DNA of 64,000 nucleotides from Maribacter sp. ACAM166 (GTDB lineage: Bacteria; Bacteroidota; Bacteroidia; Flavobacteriales; Flavobacteriaceae): NCBI RefSeq assembly GCF_005771495.1, contig NZ_VAUW01000008.1, positions 1-64,000 of the forward strand. Direction: 5' to 3'. Shown piece by piece: positions 44,542 to 54,133 of this stretch (the stretch's first letter is position 1; every line of letters starts with the position of its first letter). The translations under genes were made by a program, and so were the position numbers. The notes under the pieces were generated by a model. The model did not search any database. It was given only the letters and a program-made list of their open reading frames with translations, and was not told the DNA's origin.

Positions 44542-45102
44542 ATGACAGAAGAAATCAATAAGTGCATCGATGTACTTGAGAATGGTGGACTTATCCTCTA
44601 CCCTACCGACACTGTTTGGGGAATAGGATGTGATGCCACCAATGAAGCTGCAGTAGAAAAGGTTTTTAAACTGAAACAGCGTGATGATAACAAAGCATTA
44701 ATATGCCTCGTTGCTAATGACGCCATGCTTGAAAAACATGTAGAAGCAGTACCAGATCTTGCATATGACATAATAGACCTTTCTTCTAAACCTACCACCA
44801 TAATTTACGATAAACCAAGAAAAGTCGCTAAAAACCTAATAGCGGCTGATGATACATTGGCCATAAGAGTCGCTCAAGATAAATTTTGCAAATACCTCAT
44901 TGGTAAATTTAAAAAACCTATTGTATCTACATCTGCCAATATTTCTAGATCCCCTACACCTAAAAGTTTCCAAAATATAGATAAAGCAATTTTATCAGGT
45001 GTAGACTATGTGGTAAATTTGCAACAAGACAAACAGAATGAATTTGCGTCATCGATTATTAGATTAGCTAATGATGGTACCGTAAAAATCATTCGAGAAT
45101 AA
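44542..45102 (+). CDS. Sua5/YciO/YrdC family threonylcarbamoyl-AMP synthase
   Basis: 186 residues. The ATP/threonine-binding block [16 protein letters not shown] near 18, KVFKLKQR and STSANIS near 131 are conserved. Makes threonylcarbamoyl-AMP for the t6A modification of tRNA position 37. It lacks the extra Sua5 domain, so TsaC-like. Next to the CCA-adding enzyme (4 bp), giving a tRNA-processing pair. Confidence 0.93.
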   Translation: MTEEINKCIDVLENGGLILYPTDTVWGIGCDATNEAAVEKVFKLKQRDDNKALICLVANDAMLEKHVEAVPDLAYDIIDLSSKPTTIIYDKPRKVAKNLIAADDTLAIRVAQDKFCKYLIGKFKKPIVSTSANISRSPTPKSFQNIDKAILSGVDYVVNLQQDKQNEFASSIIRLANDGTVKIIRE

Positions 45103-45106
45103 GAAC

Positions 45107-46531
45107 ATGCAAGAGAGCTACAAAAACGCTTTAAACAACTCTATTTTCGGTATTATTTCAGAAGCTGCAGAAGAACTTTCTGTAGATTGTTACGTTATTG
45201 GTGGTTTTGTAAGGGACTTCTTTTTAGATAGAAATACCCCAAAAGATATTGATGTGGTTGCCATTGGCAGTGGAATCCAACTAGCAGAAAAGGTAGCTTC
45301 AAAATTAAAAGGAAATCCCCAGGTATCGGTCTTTAAGAATTTCGGAACGGCGATGATTAAGAATGAGGGTATGGAGCTTGAGTTCGTTGGCGCTCGTAAA
45401 GAAAGTTACCAGCGTGAAAGTCGAAAACCTATTGTAGAGGATGGCACGCTTGAAGATGATCAGAAACGACGTGATTTTACCATAAATGCCTTAGCACTTT
45501 CGCTCAACAAATCTGATTTCGGAACGCTTCTAGACCCTTTCAATGGAATAAAAGATTTAGAGAAAAAAATAATTAAAACCCCTCTAGAACCAGGTATTAC
45601 ATACTCTGATGACCCTCTTCGTATGATGAGGGCGATACGATTCGCAACACAACTAGATTTTCAGATTGCGCTTCCTTCCTTACAGGCAATTACCGAACAT
45701 AAAGAACGCTTGAAAATTGTATCTAACGAACGTATTTTAGATGAACTTCATAAAATAATGCTATGTAAAAAACCTTCATTAGGTTTTTCTCTGTTGCATA
45801 AAACCGGACTTTTAGAACTCATACTTCCAGAATTAACTGCATTACAAGGAATTGAGGAAATTGAAGGACAAAAACACAAGGATAATTTTTGGCATACGCT
45901 AGAAGTGGTAGATAACATCTCTGAAACCACAGACAACCTGTGGTTACGTTGGGCCGCTTTATTACATGACATAGGCAAGGCTCCTACCAAAAGATTCCAT
46001 AAAAAAATTGGGTGGACATTTCATGGCCATGAATTTATTGGTTCTAAAATGGTTTACAAGCTATTCAAACGTTTGCGAATGCCTTTGAACGATAAGATGA
46101 AGTTTGTTCAAAAAATGGTACTGATGAGTTCAAGACCCGTCATTTTATCTGAAGATTATGTGACCGATTCAGCGGTACGAAGGCTCATATTCGATGCCGG
46201 TGATCATGTAGAAAATCTTATGACTTTATGTGAGGCAGATATAACTACAAAGAACCCTAAAAAACAGCGTAAATACCATCAAAACTTTAAACTAGTTCGT
46301 CAAAAAATTGAAGAAGTAGAGGCTCGTGACCATATTCGTAATTTTCAACCTCCTATAAGTGGCGAAGAAATTATGGAAACCTTTTCCTTAAAACCATCAA
46401 AAGAAATAGGGATCATTAAGGAGGCGATTAAAGAAGCTATTTTAGAAGGCGAAATACCAAATGAATATGATGCTGCCAGAGAATATATGTATATTAAGGG
46501 TAAGAAATTAGGTTTGCAAACCTCAAAGTAA
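45107..46531 (+). CDS. CCA tRNA nucleotidyltransferase with HD domain
   Basis: Adds or repairs the 3' CCA of tRNAs. The nucleotidyltransferase head shows [11 protein letters not shown] near 30 and DIDVVAIG with the metal Asp pair; the [12 protein letters not shown] block and [12 protein letters not shown] follow. An HD phosphohydrolase domain ([11 protein letters not shown] near 287) follows, as in bacterial two-domain forms. 474 residues. Precedes ctaA by 1 bp. Confidence 0.95.
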   Translation: MQESYKNALNNSIFGIISEAAEELSVDCYVIGGFVRDFFLDRNTPKDIDVVAIGSGIQLAEKVASKLKGNPQVSVFKNFGTAMIKNEGMELEFVGARKESYQRESRKPIVEDGTLEDDQKRRDFTINALALSLNKSDFGTLLDPFNGIKDLEKKIIKTPLEPGITYSDDPLRMMRAIRFATQLDFQIALPSLQAITEHKERLKIVSNERILDELHKIMLCKKPSLGFSLLHKTGLLELILPELTALQGIEEIEGQKHKDNFWHTLEVVDNISETTDNLWLRWAALLHDIGKAPTKRFHKKIGWTFHGHEFIGSKMVYKLFKRLRMPLNDKMKFVQKMVLMSSRPVILSEDYVTDSAVRRLIFDAGDHVENLMTLCEADITTKNPKKQRKYHQNFKLVRQKIEEVEARDHIRNFQPPISGEEIMETFSLKPSKEIGIIKEAIKEAILEGEIPNEYDAAREYMYIKGKKLGLQTSK

Positions 46532-46532
46532 C

Positions 46533-47567
46533 ATGGATATCACGTTTAGAAAAATTGCTAAAATAGCACTGATTTTAGTTTATTTAGTTATCGTTGCAGG
46601 TGCCGTTGTTAGAATGACGGGCAGTGGAATGGGTTGCCCAGATTGGCCAAAATGCTTCGGATATTACATACCCCCTACTGAGGCAATTGAGTTGCAATGG
46701 CAACCAGATAGATTATTTGAAAAAGGCCAAATAATTATAAGAGGTGAGGTCTTACAAATATCCAAAGAAACATTTACGACTAGTAATTCTTTTAATGCAA
46801 CTAATTGGGAGACATACACCAAGCATGATTATGCTGAATTTAACCCATGGCATACCTGGATTGAATATATCAATAGGCTTTTTGGCGCCTTAGCAGGCCT
46901 CGCAACATTGGTGCTGGCAATTACATCGATAAGCTATTGGAAAAAGAAAAAACGTATTCCTATACTATCATGGCTAGTAGTATTTGGAATGGTATTTCAA
47001 GCCTGGTTGGGTGCAACGGTTGTTTATTCTGTTTTGGAACCGGCAAAAATCACGGTGCATATGTTTATGGCACTAGTTATTGTGGCCATTTTACTTTATA
47101 TAATTTATCTGGCCAATGCCGAGAACAAACGTATTCGTTTTGACAAACTTACTCTCAACCTGAGTATTCTAGCACTCTGCTTGACACTTCTCCAAATTAT
47201 AATGGGCACACAGGTACGACAATTTGTTGATGAACAAATAGATATATTTGGGTATGACGCCAAAAGCACTTGGCTAAAAGACCCTCTAGTATTATTTTAT
47301 ATACACAGGTCGTTTTCTATTTTAGTTTTGTTGATCAACGCTATTTTAGCCTATAGAATTATTAAGTTCAACTTGGGGCACTTTAAAATCTATTGGGTAC
47401 TATTTCTTTTATTTGTTGAAGTACTCACAGGCATGGCCATGAATTATTTAAATTTTCCGTTTGCTAGCCAACCCCTGCACCTTGTAATAGCTTCTATTCT
47501 ATTTGGAGTACAATTCTACATAGTTTTAGATGCACTAATGCCAAGAAAAAACGGCAGAACTTCGTAA
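46533..47567 (+). CDS. ctaA: Heme A synthase, CtaA/Cox15 family
   Basis: Converts heme O to heme A for aa3-type oxidases; eight-helix membrane protein of 344 residues. MTGSGMGCPDWPKCFG carries the conserved extracytoplasmic Cys pair near 35-41. Heme-ligand His candidates are in WHTWIEYINR, ITVHMF, YIHRSFS and PLHLVIA. The cytochrome oxidase operon itself is elsewhere. Confidence 0.94.
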   Translation: MDITFRKIAKIALILVYLVIVAGAVVRMTGSGMGCPDWPKCFGYYIPPTEAIELQWQPDRLFEKGQIIIRGEVLQISKETFTTSNSFNATNWETYTKHDYAEFNPWHTWIEYINRLFGALAGLATLVLAITSISYWKKKKRIPILSWLVVFGMVFQAWLGATVVYSVLEPAKITVHMFMALVIVAILLYIIYLANAENKRIRFDKLTLNLSILALCLTLLQIIMGTQVRQFVDEQIDIFGYDAKSTWLKDPLVLFYIHRSFSILVLLINAILAYRIIKFNLGHFKIYWVLFLLFVEVLTGMAMNYLNFPFASQPLHLVIASILFGVQFYIVLDALMPRKNGRTS

Positions 47568-47572
47568 CTTTG
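47565..47572 (+). promoter_or_regulatory. Bacteroidota -7 box (TAACTTTG)
   Basis: Exact TAnnTTTG match overlapping the ctaA stop codon and 21 bp before the ATG of the next gene, suggesting that gene has its own promoter. The box also argues against the TTG start at 47570. Confidence 0.5.
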
Positions 47573-47593
47573 CCGTCCCACAAAAAACAAGGC

Positions 47594-48091
47594 ATGATCT
47601 ATAAAATTCGTATAATTTTAGACGCAGATGAGGATATTTTCAGAGATTTGGAAATCGAGGCTCATAACTCCCTAGAAGACTTTCACAATGCCATTACACA
47701 GGCATTCGGTTTTTTAGGCAATGAAATGGCTTCTTTCTATACATGTGATGAAGAGTGGAAACAAGATGAAGAAATTGCACTTTTTGACATGAGCGAATCT
47801 GGTTCTGATGTTAAATTAATGAATGAATCATTTTTAGAGGATTTTATGTCTGAAGAGAACCCTAAGTTGATTTATGTTTATGATTTTCTAAACATGTGGA
47901 CGTTCTTTGTTGAACTTGCGGATATTGAAGAAAACGAAGACGGTCGTTCCTATCCTAACGTACTTTTCGCATTTGGAGAATTACCTGAAAACCCTCCGGA
48001 ACGAAAATTCGAAGCCGAAAATAGTGCTTTTGACTTTGATGATACTTTTGAAAATTACGACGACCTAGATTTTGATGAAAACTGGAACTAG
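47594..48091 (+). CDS. Plasmid pRiA4b ORF-3-like protein
   Basis: 165 residues from the ATG at 47594 (MIYKIRIILDADED). The family block IEAHNSLEDFHNAITQAFGF and FYTCDEEW near 50 resembles the pRiA4b ORF-3 family of Bacteroidota, whose role is unknown. The C-terminus is very acidic (FDFDDTFENYDDLDFDEN). The in-frame TTG at 47570 is rejected as start because it lies on the -7 box. Confidence 0.85.
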   Translation: MIYKIRIILDADEDIFRDLEIEAHNSLEDFHNAITQAFGFLGNEMASFYTCDEEWKQDEEIALFDMSESGSDVKLMNESFLEDFMSEENPKLIYVYDFLNMWTFFVELADIEENEDGRSYPNVLFAFGELPENPPERKFEAENSAFDFDDTFENYDDLDFDENWN

Positions 48092-48167
48092 TGAATCACT
48101 AGTAAATAAATTTTGCGCTGAAAATCAGATTTCCCTTAAAGAACAAATCTATAAATAAGAACATTCT

Positions 48168-49226
48168 ATGATCAACCTATATGCCACCCAAATTGACAGT
48201 ATTTCTATACATAGAGTTGGCAATAAAAATAAGAACGAAGGCATTTTTCTATCTGAAGAGCCTTTCAACCTTAATGATGAAACTACCGGTTTATTAAAAG
48301 AGTATTTTTTTAAACCATTTCGGGAAAAGGAAGAGAATTACTATAAACTATCTAATGAAGTAGATGTAGAATTTAATGAGCTTTATAAAATAGCGAATGC
48401 GGTTTTTGCCGACCCATCAAATGCACATTTGAATTCTAAAAAAATCGCTTCCTTACTTTTCGAACAATCCAATCACCCACATATAAAAAGCGGTGAGGTT
48501 TATGTAGCTTATCTCACGGGACTATTATTAGACAATCAAAAAGTAGATGCTATAGGTATCTTTAAGAGTGAATTAAAACATGATTTTATTCAATTTGAAG
48601 AAAAAGATAGCAACCTTGATATTGTAATACAACAAGGTATCAATATTAATAAATTAGACAAGGGTTGTTTAATATTCAATGTTGATAAAGAAGAAGGGTA
48701 TAAAGTACTTTCTGTTGATAGTAATAAATACGACACGAAATATTGGATTGAAAATTTCTTAGGCGTTGCACCACTTTCAGATGATAATTTCAAGACCAAA
48801 AATTATTTGAAATTCTGTCAGAATTTTGCGAAAGATGTTGTTTTACCTGCTGAAGACAAACAACAAGAAGTTTTATTCATGAACCGTGCAGTTAATCATT
48901 TTGCAAAGAACGATGCTTTTGAAGAATCAACTTTTTTGAACGAAGTCATGGAAAACCCTGAACTCATACCCGAATTCAAGCATTATAAAACCGAGAAAGG
49001 ACCTAAGTATAGTATTCAGGATGTGTCTAATTTTGACATTGCCAATAAAGCAGTGTCCGATGCTCGTAAAAAAATTAAGAATGTCATTAACTTAGATACC
49101 AATATTCAAATAAAACTAGATTTCATTAATCCAGAATCTGCAGAGAAGTTTGTTGAAAAAGGATGGGATGAAGAGCGACAAATGTATTATTACCTAGTTT
49201 ATTTCAACAAAGAGCAGAAGAGCTAG
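48168..49226 (+). CDS. Nucleoid-associated protein, NdpA/YejK family
   Basis: 352 residues. N-terminal ISIHRVGNKNKNEGIFLS and the pattern GLLKEYFFKPF agree with NdpA-like nucleoid-associated proteins, and the C-terminal region KFVEKGWDEERQMYYY is typical. It is thought to bind DNA or chromosome-associated proteins; the role in this phylum is not established. Single gene; a long hairpin follows. Confidence 0.88.
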   Translation: MINLYATQIDSISIHRVGNKNKNEGIFLSEEPFNLNDETTGLLKEYFFKPFREKEENYYKLSNEVDVEFNELYKIANAVFADPSNAHLNSKKIASLLFEQSNHPHIKSGEVYVAYLTGLLLDNQKVDAIGIFKSELKHDFIQFEEKDSNLDIVIQQGININKLDKGCLIFNVDKEEGYKVLSVDSNKYDTKYWIENFLGVAPLSDDNFKTKNYLKFCQNFAKDVVLPAEDKQQEVLFMNRAVNHFAKNDAFEESTFLNEVMENPELIPEFKHYKTEKGPKYSIQDVSNFDIANKAVSDARKKIKNVINLDTNIQIKLDFINPESAEKFVEKGWDEERQMYYYLVYFNKEQKS

Positions 49227-49246
49227 ATTTAGTTAATAATGAAACA

Positions 49247-49280
49247 ACCACTTTTGATTTAACATAAACCAAAAGTGATT
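49247..49280. terminator. Hairpin between convergent genes
   Basis: About 13-15 bp stem aaccacttttgattt/aaaccaaaagtgatt with G-U type mismatches around a short loop. It lies between the NdpA gene and the 360-residue protein gene, which converge, but neither side has a strong T run. Confidence 0.5.
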
Positions 49281-49345
49281 GTCCATTTATTCTTTTGGTT
49301 ATAATTGATTTATCATCTTCGAACAGTCGGCTACCGACGTGATAA

Positions 49346-50428
49346 CTAGATTTCAATATTGTTCTCCATAATCTGCTTCATACTTACATCTTCATAATTA
49401 CGTCGTACAAAATTTAAGGTGAGATCAAGAATCTCTCCCATAGTTGTGCAGTTTTTAAAATTTATATCCATGGTAAGTTCTCCAATTTGATTTCTTAATA
49501 GCTCAATATTATCTTTTGTTGAAATTGAATCTGTCTTGCAAATAGCACGTAATTTTTTAATTCTATTTCCAGAACTTAAAATACGCTTAGCCACAATAGA
49601 CCGCTCTTCTAATTTATACTGATCGACCGAGTCTCTTTTTAATTTAGCACGAACCAACTCTACCATTTTAAAGTTCTCCTTAAAAAATTGAGGCCGATAT
49701 ACTTTCAATTTACCCTCAAAACATTGTTGATCAAAGTCGATAGCCCTAATTCTATACACTACATGATCAAAATCATGCGTAGGTACGATGACATAATTGT
49801 ATGACCGCATATCCCCTAATAACCGTATCATGCAACGTTCATTGAATTTTACAAATTCTTTGGCCAGTTGCGCTTTCTCTGGCTCTGTACATTTGGGTAG
49901 CATGGTTTTTATGAACTCATCACCAGGAATTCCGGCGATATGTTCCTCTATCAACGTGTCCTTATACACGAGAAAGTTTAGGTGATAGGGAGATAACATG
50001 TGTTCTAACTCCAAGCCATAAACACGCGATGCATCGGTTTTTTTAATATAGAAATAGGTGAAGTTATCATTTAGAATATTTCGGATTTTTATCCTAAATG
50101 GTTTAGAATTTCCAAACGTACAGAAGTCTACTGCATCAACGTTCAGATATTGGTTAATATTATTACTACCATCAGAATGCAAAATAGAATATACCTTTTT
50201 TAAACTATCATCTATTTCTTTTCTGTCATATTCGGAATAATATGCACGGATCCACAACGTATCTTCATCATTACTATCATATACTACAACCGACCCTGAA
50301 AAGCGAAGAAGGTCATCATAAAATATAGGTATTTCCGTTTTTCGACTATAATGTTCTAAATAGCCATCTAAAGCCTTACTTACAGGGTAAGCAGGTTTCT
50401 TTTTAGACATTAATCGTTCTTCTGACAT
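49346..50428 (-). CDS. Hypothetical cytoplasmic protein, 360 residues
   Basis: I do not recognise the family. No signal or membrane segment. Distinctive motifs are LEHMLSPYHLNFLVYK, IAGIPGDEF, GDMRSYNYVIVPTHDFDHVVYR split by short stretches, and a conserved-looking RAIDFDQQCFEGKLKVYRPQF near 230. The pair of an Asp-rich YNYVIVPTHDFDHV and IDFDQQ is faintly reminiscent of a kinase-like fold (HxD and DFD/DFG-like) but the order and spacing do not allow a claim. The C-terminus is helical. It has its own -7 box upstream and is divergent from the ABC gene pair. Confidence 0.7.
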   Translation of the reverse strand: MSEERLMSKKKPAYPVSKALDGYLEHYSRKTEIPIFYDDLLRFSGSVVVYDSNDEDTLWIRAYYSEYDRKEIDDSLKKVYSILHSDGSNNINQYLNVDAVDFCTFGNSKPFRIKIRNILNDNFTYFYIKKTDASRVYGLELEHMLSPYHLNFLVYKDTLIEEHIAGIPGDEFIKTMLPKCTEPEKAQLAKEFVKFNERCMIRLLGDMRSYNYVIVPTHDFDHVVYRIRAIDFDQQCFEGKLKVYRPQFFKENFKMVELVRAKLKRDSVDQYKLEERSIVAKRILSSGNRIKKLRAICKTDSISTKDNIELLRNQIGELTMDINFKNCTTMGEILDLTLNFVRRNYEDVSMKQIMENNIEI

Positions 50429-50462
50429 AGCGTTACTCTAAATTTGATGGTATAACCTGTAA

Positions 50463-50470
50463 CAAAGTTA
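50463..50470 (-). promoter_or_regulatory. Bacteroidota -7 box (TAACTTTG) for the 360-residue protein gene
   Basis: Minus-strand TAnnTTTG match 34 bp before the start codon at 50428. Confidence 0.45.
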
Positions 50471-50517
50471 GGCTTTCTTCGTCAACTAGGTATATCAATC
50501 ACTAACACCAACTTACT

Positions 50518-51420
50518 TTGGACCATATTTTAACTGTACAAAATCTTACTAAAAAATTCGGGTATCTAACTGCCGTAAAAAATTTATCGTTTACTATTAA
50601 AAAAGGTAATGTATACGGAATATTAGGACCTAACGGCAGTGGTAAATCAACAACGTTAGGTATTGTTTTGAATGTTGTCAATAAAACTAGTGGAGAATTC
50701 TGTTGGTTTAATGGACAGACAACCACCCATGATGCATTAAAAAAGGTGGGTGCCATAATTGAACGCCCTAATTTTTACCCGTACATGACCGCTTTACAAA
50801 ACTTGAAATTAGTTTGTAAAATTAAAGGCGTTGGAGAAGAAAAAATTGAAGAAAATTTAGCGCTAGTCGGCCTGCTAGATAGAAAAAATAGCAAATTCAA
50901 AACTTATTCGTTAGGAATGAAGCAAAGACTAGCCATTGCTTCTGCTTTATTAAATGATCCAGAAATTTTAATTTTAGATGAGCCTACCAATGGTCTAGAT
51001 CCACAAGGTATTCATCAAATACGAGAAATCATTAAATCCATTGCTGCAAAAGGCACTACTATTTTACTAGCATCCCATTTATTGGATGAAGTTGAAAAAG
51101 TCTGTAGTCATGTGGTTATACTAAGAAAAGGAGAGAAATTATATTCTGGCAGAGTTGACAATCTTCAAGCGAGTTTTGGCTTTTTTGAGTTAAAAACAAC
51201 GGATATGGAATCATTGACCTCCTATTTAAGGAGTAATAAATTTTTCGGTGAAATAAAGCAAACGAATGAATTAGTGACCGCTTTTCTTAAAACTGAATTA
51301 GATGCCCAAACACTGAATAAATTACTTTTTGAAAATGGCATTATCGTTTCTCATTTAGTAAAAAGAAAAGAAAGTCTAGAGGAACAGTTTTTGGAACTCA
51401 CTAAGAATACAATCGCCTAA
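50518..51420 (+). CDS. ABC transporter ATP-binding protein
   Basis: 300 residues starting with TTG (MDHILTVQNLTKKFG); no ATG precedes the conserved N-terminus, so the TTG is needed. Walker A GPNGSGKST near 42, signature YSLGMKQRLA near 137, Walker B ILILDEPTNGLD near 155 and H-loop LLASH. The C-terminal extension is of the DrrA/BcrA-like type. It pairs with the permease gene 11 bp downstream as an ABC-2 exporter, perhaps of a drug or peptide. Confidence 0.94.
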   Translation: MDHILTVQNLTKKFGYLTAVKNLSFTIKKGNVYGILGPNGSGKSTTLGIVLNVVNKTSGEFCWFNGQTTTHDALKKVGAIIERPNFYPYMTALQNLKLVCKIKGVGEEKIEENLALVGLLDRKNSKFKTYSLGMKQRLAIASALLNDPEILILDEPTNGLDPQGIHQIREIIKSIAAKGTTILLASHLLDEVEKVCSHVVILRKGEKLYSGRVDNLQASFGFFELKTTDMESLTSYLRSNKFFGEIKQTNELVTAFLKTELDAQTLNKLLFENGIIVSHLVKRKESLEEQFLELTKNTIA

Positions 51421-51431
51421 ATAAACCAAAA

Positions 51432-52265
51432 ATGATAAGATTATTACATATAGAATTCATCAAGCTCTGGAATAATAGAGCAAGCAAAGTATTGATTATT
51501 TCCTATTTCGCTCTATTAACATCGATTGCACTAGTTGCGGCAATTAAATTTGATATTGGTCCTATTAAATTTCATTTGGCAGATCAAGGAATTTTTAATT
51601 TCCCCTATATATGGCACTTTAACACCTTTATAACGGCCTTCTTTAAATTATTTTTGGCCATTGTAATCGTGTCTATGATGTCTAACGAGTACAGTAATAA
51701 AACAATAAAACAGAATTTAATAGATGGACTTTCGAAAAAGGAATTTATACTTTCAAAATTCTTAATCGTAATTTCATTTTCACTTATTTCTACCCTTTTT
51801 GTTTTTATCGTCTCCTTGATTTTGGGGTTAGTTTATTCAGATTTTAATGAGCTATCCATCATCTTAACAGATTTAGAATTTTTACTTGCTTTTTTCGTCA
51901 AGCTAACTGGTTTCTTTTCCTTTTGTCTTTTCTTAGGGGTTTTAGTAAAACGCTCAGCCTTCGCCTTAGGGTTTTTAATACTATGGCAGGTTTTTGAGGG
52001 TATTTTTAGAGGAATTATTCGATGGAAATTCTTTGATGGTGAAACTACAGATATTATCATGGGCTTTTTTCCATTACAGGCCATGTTCAACCTTATTGAA
52101 GAACCATTTTCTAGATTAGGAGCGGTACAATCTGTTGTAAATCAAATGGGAGAAAAAATAACCTTGGATTATCATGTTCATTGGTACGAAATTCTAATTG
52201 TTTTAGGTTGGACAGCAATTTTCGTTTACGGCTCCTATACCTTGTTAAAAAAAAGAGACCTTTAA
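51432..52265 (+). CDS. ABC-2 type permease
   Basis: 277 residues, six membrane segments (about 15-38, 57-80, 108-130, 145-165, 175-195 and a last one near 250-270). N-terminal MIRLLHIEFIKLWNNRASK and SMMSNEYSNKTIKQNLIDGL are typical of ABC-2 permeases. It is the partner of the ATPase upstream. The substrate is unknown. Confidence 0.9.
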   Translation: MIRLLHIEFIKLWNNRASKVLIISYFALLTSIALVAAIKFDIGPIKFHLADQGIFNFPYIWHFNTFITAFFKLFLAIVIVSMMSNEYSNKTIKQNLIDGLSKKEFILSKFLIVISFSLISTLFVFIVSLILGLVYSDFNELSIILTDLEFLLAFFVKLTGFFSFCLFLGVLVKRSAFALGFLILWQVFEGIFRGIIRWKFFDGETTDIIMGFFPLQAMFNLIEEPFSRLGAVQSVVNQMGEKITLDYHVHWYEILIVLGWTAIFVYGSYTLLKKRDL

Positions 52266-52359
52266 TACCACAAACACATCGGATTTTAGTCCTATTTAAT
52301 CAGAATTCTAAAGTCTAAATTTTCATTTTGTAGTATATTGTAGTGTTTACGAACATGCT

Positions 52360-54129
52360 ATGAAAAATAATTGGGACATACTGTTATCCAAGATATTGGT
52401 TATGCCTTTATCTTTCTTGGCCTTGTTCGCTTGTATTTTACAAACATCAGCTCAAGAATGCCCTGAACTTTTAAGCCCGGTTAACAGTGCCGAACAGGTA
52501 AACATTAATTCTACAATTCGTTGGGAACCCATTACTGGGGTACCTGGCTATATTTTATCACTAGGAACAAGAATAGGTGGCGGTGACATTTTAAATGAAC
52601 AAAATGTTGGGGCTTCAAACAATTATACACCACCAATTGGTCTACCCGAGAATACTGAAGTATTTGTAACGATTACCCTCTTCTTTTTTAATCAACCGAA
52701 TATTGTATGCGAAACTCAAAGTTTCACTACAGCTTCGCTAAATGAAGTTCCAGAATGTACTTCACTGAAAATTCCATTAGATAATGAAGTAGATATCAAT
52801 ACAGCAACAAATATATCTTGGAACTCAGCCCCAAGTGCTACGGGCTATTTTTTAACTATTGGCACATCTTTGAACGGAGGTGAAATTCAAAATAATATCG
52901 ATATTGCCAATACCCTTAGTTATAACCCTATAATAGATTTTCCGTCTGAAACAACGATCTATGTCACCATTGTACCCTATAACAGAATCGGAATGTCGGT
53001 TGGTTGTAGCACGTCTGTTTTCACAACAGCGACCGAAGCTATAGTACCCATTTGCTCCAGTTTAATCACACCATTTAATGGTGAAACCAATGTTACTTTA
53101 AGTCCGGTATTGGAATGGAACGACGTACCAAATGCAAAAGGGTACAGAATCACCATAGGCACCTCTCCGCTTGAAAGTAACATTCTAAACAATGCAACAT
53201 TTTTCAAAACATCTACAGTGGTAATTGATTTTGAACCTAACCGAACATTCTTTGTCACAATAATCCCTTTTAATGAAGCCGGTGATGCTATAGGGTGTAC
53301 TCAAGAAATATTCTCTACCTTAATAGGGTGTGGCCCATATTTTGAGCCACTAACAGGCGAATTACTCGTATTAAACCCCGAATTGACATTTCCAGAAACA
53401 GTTACCATCTGCCTTGATAGTGATTCAAGTATTCTTTCTGCAACAGATAAAGCTGATGGTTACAGATGGTTCAAAATAGATGGAAGTGGTAATGAAACAT
53501 TACTATCTTCTTCGGTAAATGTAGCGATTACCGCATTAGGCAAATATGCTCTAGAGGCCTACAATATCATCGAAAATGCAGGAAGGACGTTTGAATGCTC
53601 ATCTACTAAATTGTTTGAAGTAGAAACATCTACAGCACCTACAATTAAGAATATCTTAGTGACGGAACAAGGAAATTTAATCAATTATGAAATTCTAACG
53701 GCAGAAGATGGCAGTTTTGAATATACGTTGAATGATGAAAATGGTCCTTATCAAGAGTCTAATAGATTTAACGGAATTACCTATGATAATCATACTGTCT
53801 TTGTTCGTGATAAAAAAGGATGTGGAACCGTTCAGCAAACCGTAGAACTAGACCTGAAGGTTAATGGGTTCCCCAATTTCTTCACTCCTAATGGAGATGG
53901 TATAAACGATTATTGGAAATTTCTTACTCCTGTAGAAATCGGAGCTAACGATGTTTTAGTCATTTGTATTTTTGATAAATTCGGAACTCTTTTGGCTCAA
54001 ATCGGTCCAAATTCCGAAGGCTGGAATGGTAGTTTCAATGGAAGGGCACTACCAGAATCAAATTATTGGTTCAAGGCATTATTTAATAAAAATAAAATAG
54101 TTAAAGGGTATTTCTCTTTAAAAAGATAA
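52360..54129 (+). CDS. T9SS type B sorting-domain protein, three N-terminal repeats
   Basis: 589-residue secreted protein. Signal peptide (about 1-32), then three fibronectin-like modules of about 95 residues, each opening with Cys (CPELLSPVN, CTSLKIPLDN, CSSLITPFNG) and containing W-x4-16-GY-x-L/I-T/S-IGT. A following module with CLDSDSSIL and DKKGCG leads to the C-terminal type B sorting domain: FFTPNGDGINDYW, IFDKFG, EGWNG, ending FSLKR. The type IX system should secrete it, probably to the cell surface or medium. It is the first of three tandem paralogs. Adhesion is a guess. Confidence 0.93.
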   Translation: MKNNWDILLSKILVMPLSFLALFACILQTSAQECPELLSPVNSAEQVNINSTIRWEPITGVPGYILSLGTRIGGGDILNEQNVGASNNYTPPIGLPENTEVFVTITLFFFNQPNIVCETQSFTTASLNEVPECTSLKIPLDNEVDINTATNISWNSAPSATGYFLTIGTSLNGGEIQNNIDIANTLSYNPIIDFPSETTIYVTIVPYNRIGMSVGCSTSVFTTATEAIVPICSSLITPFNGETNVTLSPVLEWNDVPNAKGYRITIGTSPLESNILNNATFFKTSTVVIDFEPNRTFFVTIIPFNEAGDAIGCTQEIFSTLIGCGPYFEPLTGELLVLNPELTFPETVTICLDSDSSILSATDKADGYRWFKIDGSGNETLLSSSVNVAITALGKYALEAYNIIENAGRTFECSSTKLFEVETSTAPTIKNILVTEQGNLINYEILTAEDGSFEYTLNDENGPYQESNRFNGITYDNHTVFVRDKKGCGTVQQTVELDLKVNGFPNFFTPNGDGINDYWKFLTPVEIGANDVLVICIFDKFGTLLAQIGPNSEGWNGSFNGRALPESNYWFKALFNKNKIVKGYFSLKR

Positions 54130-54133
54130 ACTA

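Noticed and set aside
47570-47593. TTG start extending the pRiA4b-like protein by 8 residues
   Set aside because: The TTG overlaps a -7 promoter box; the ATG at 47594 fits the family start.
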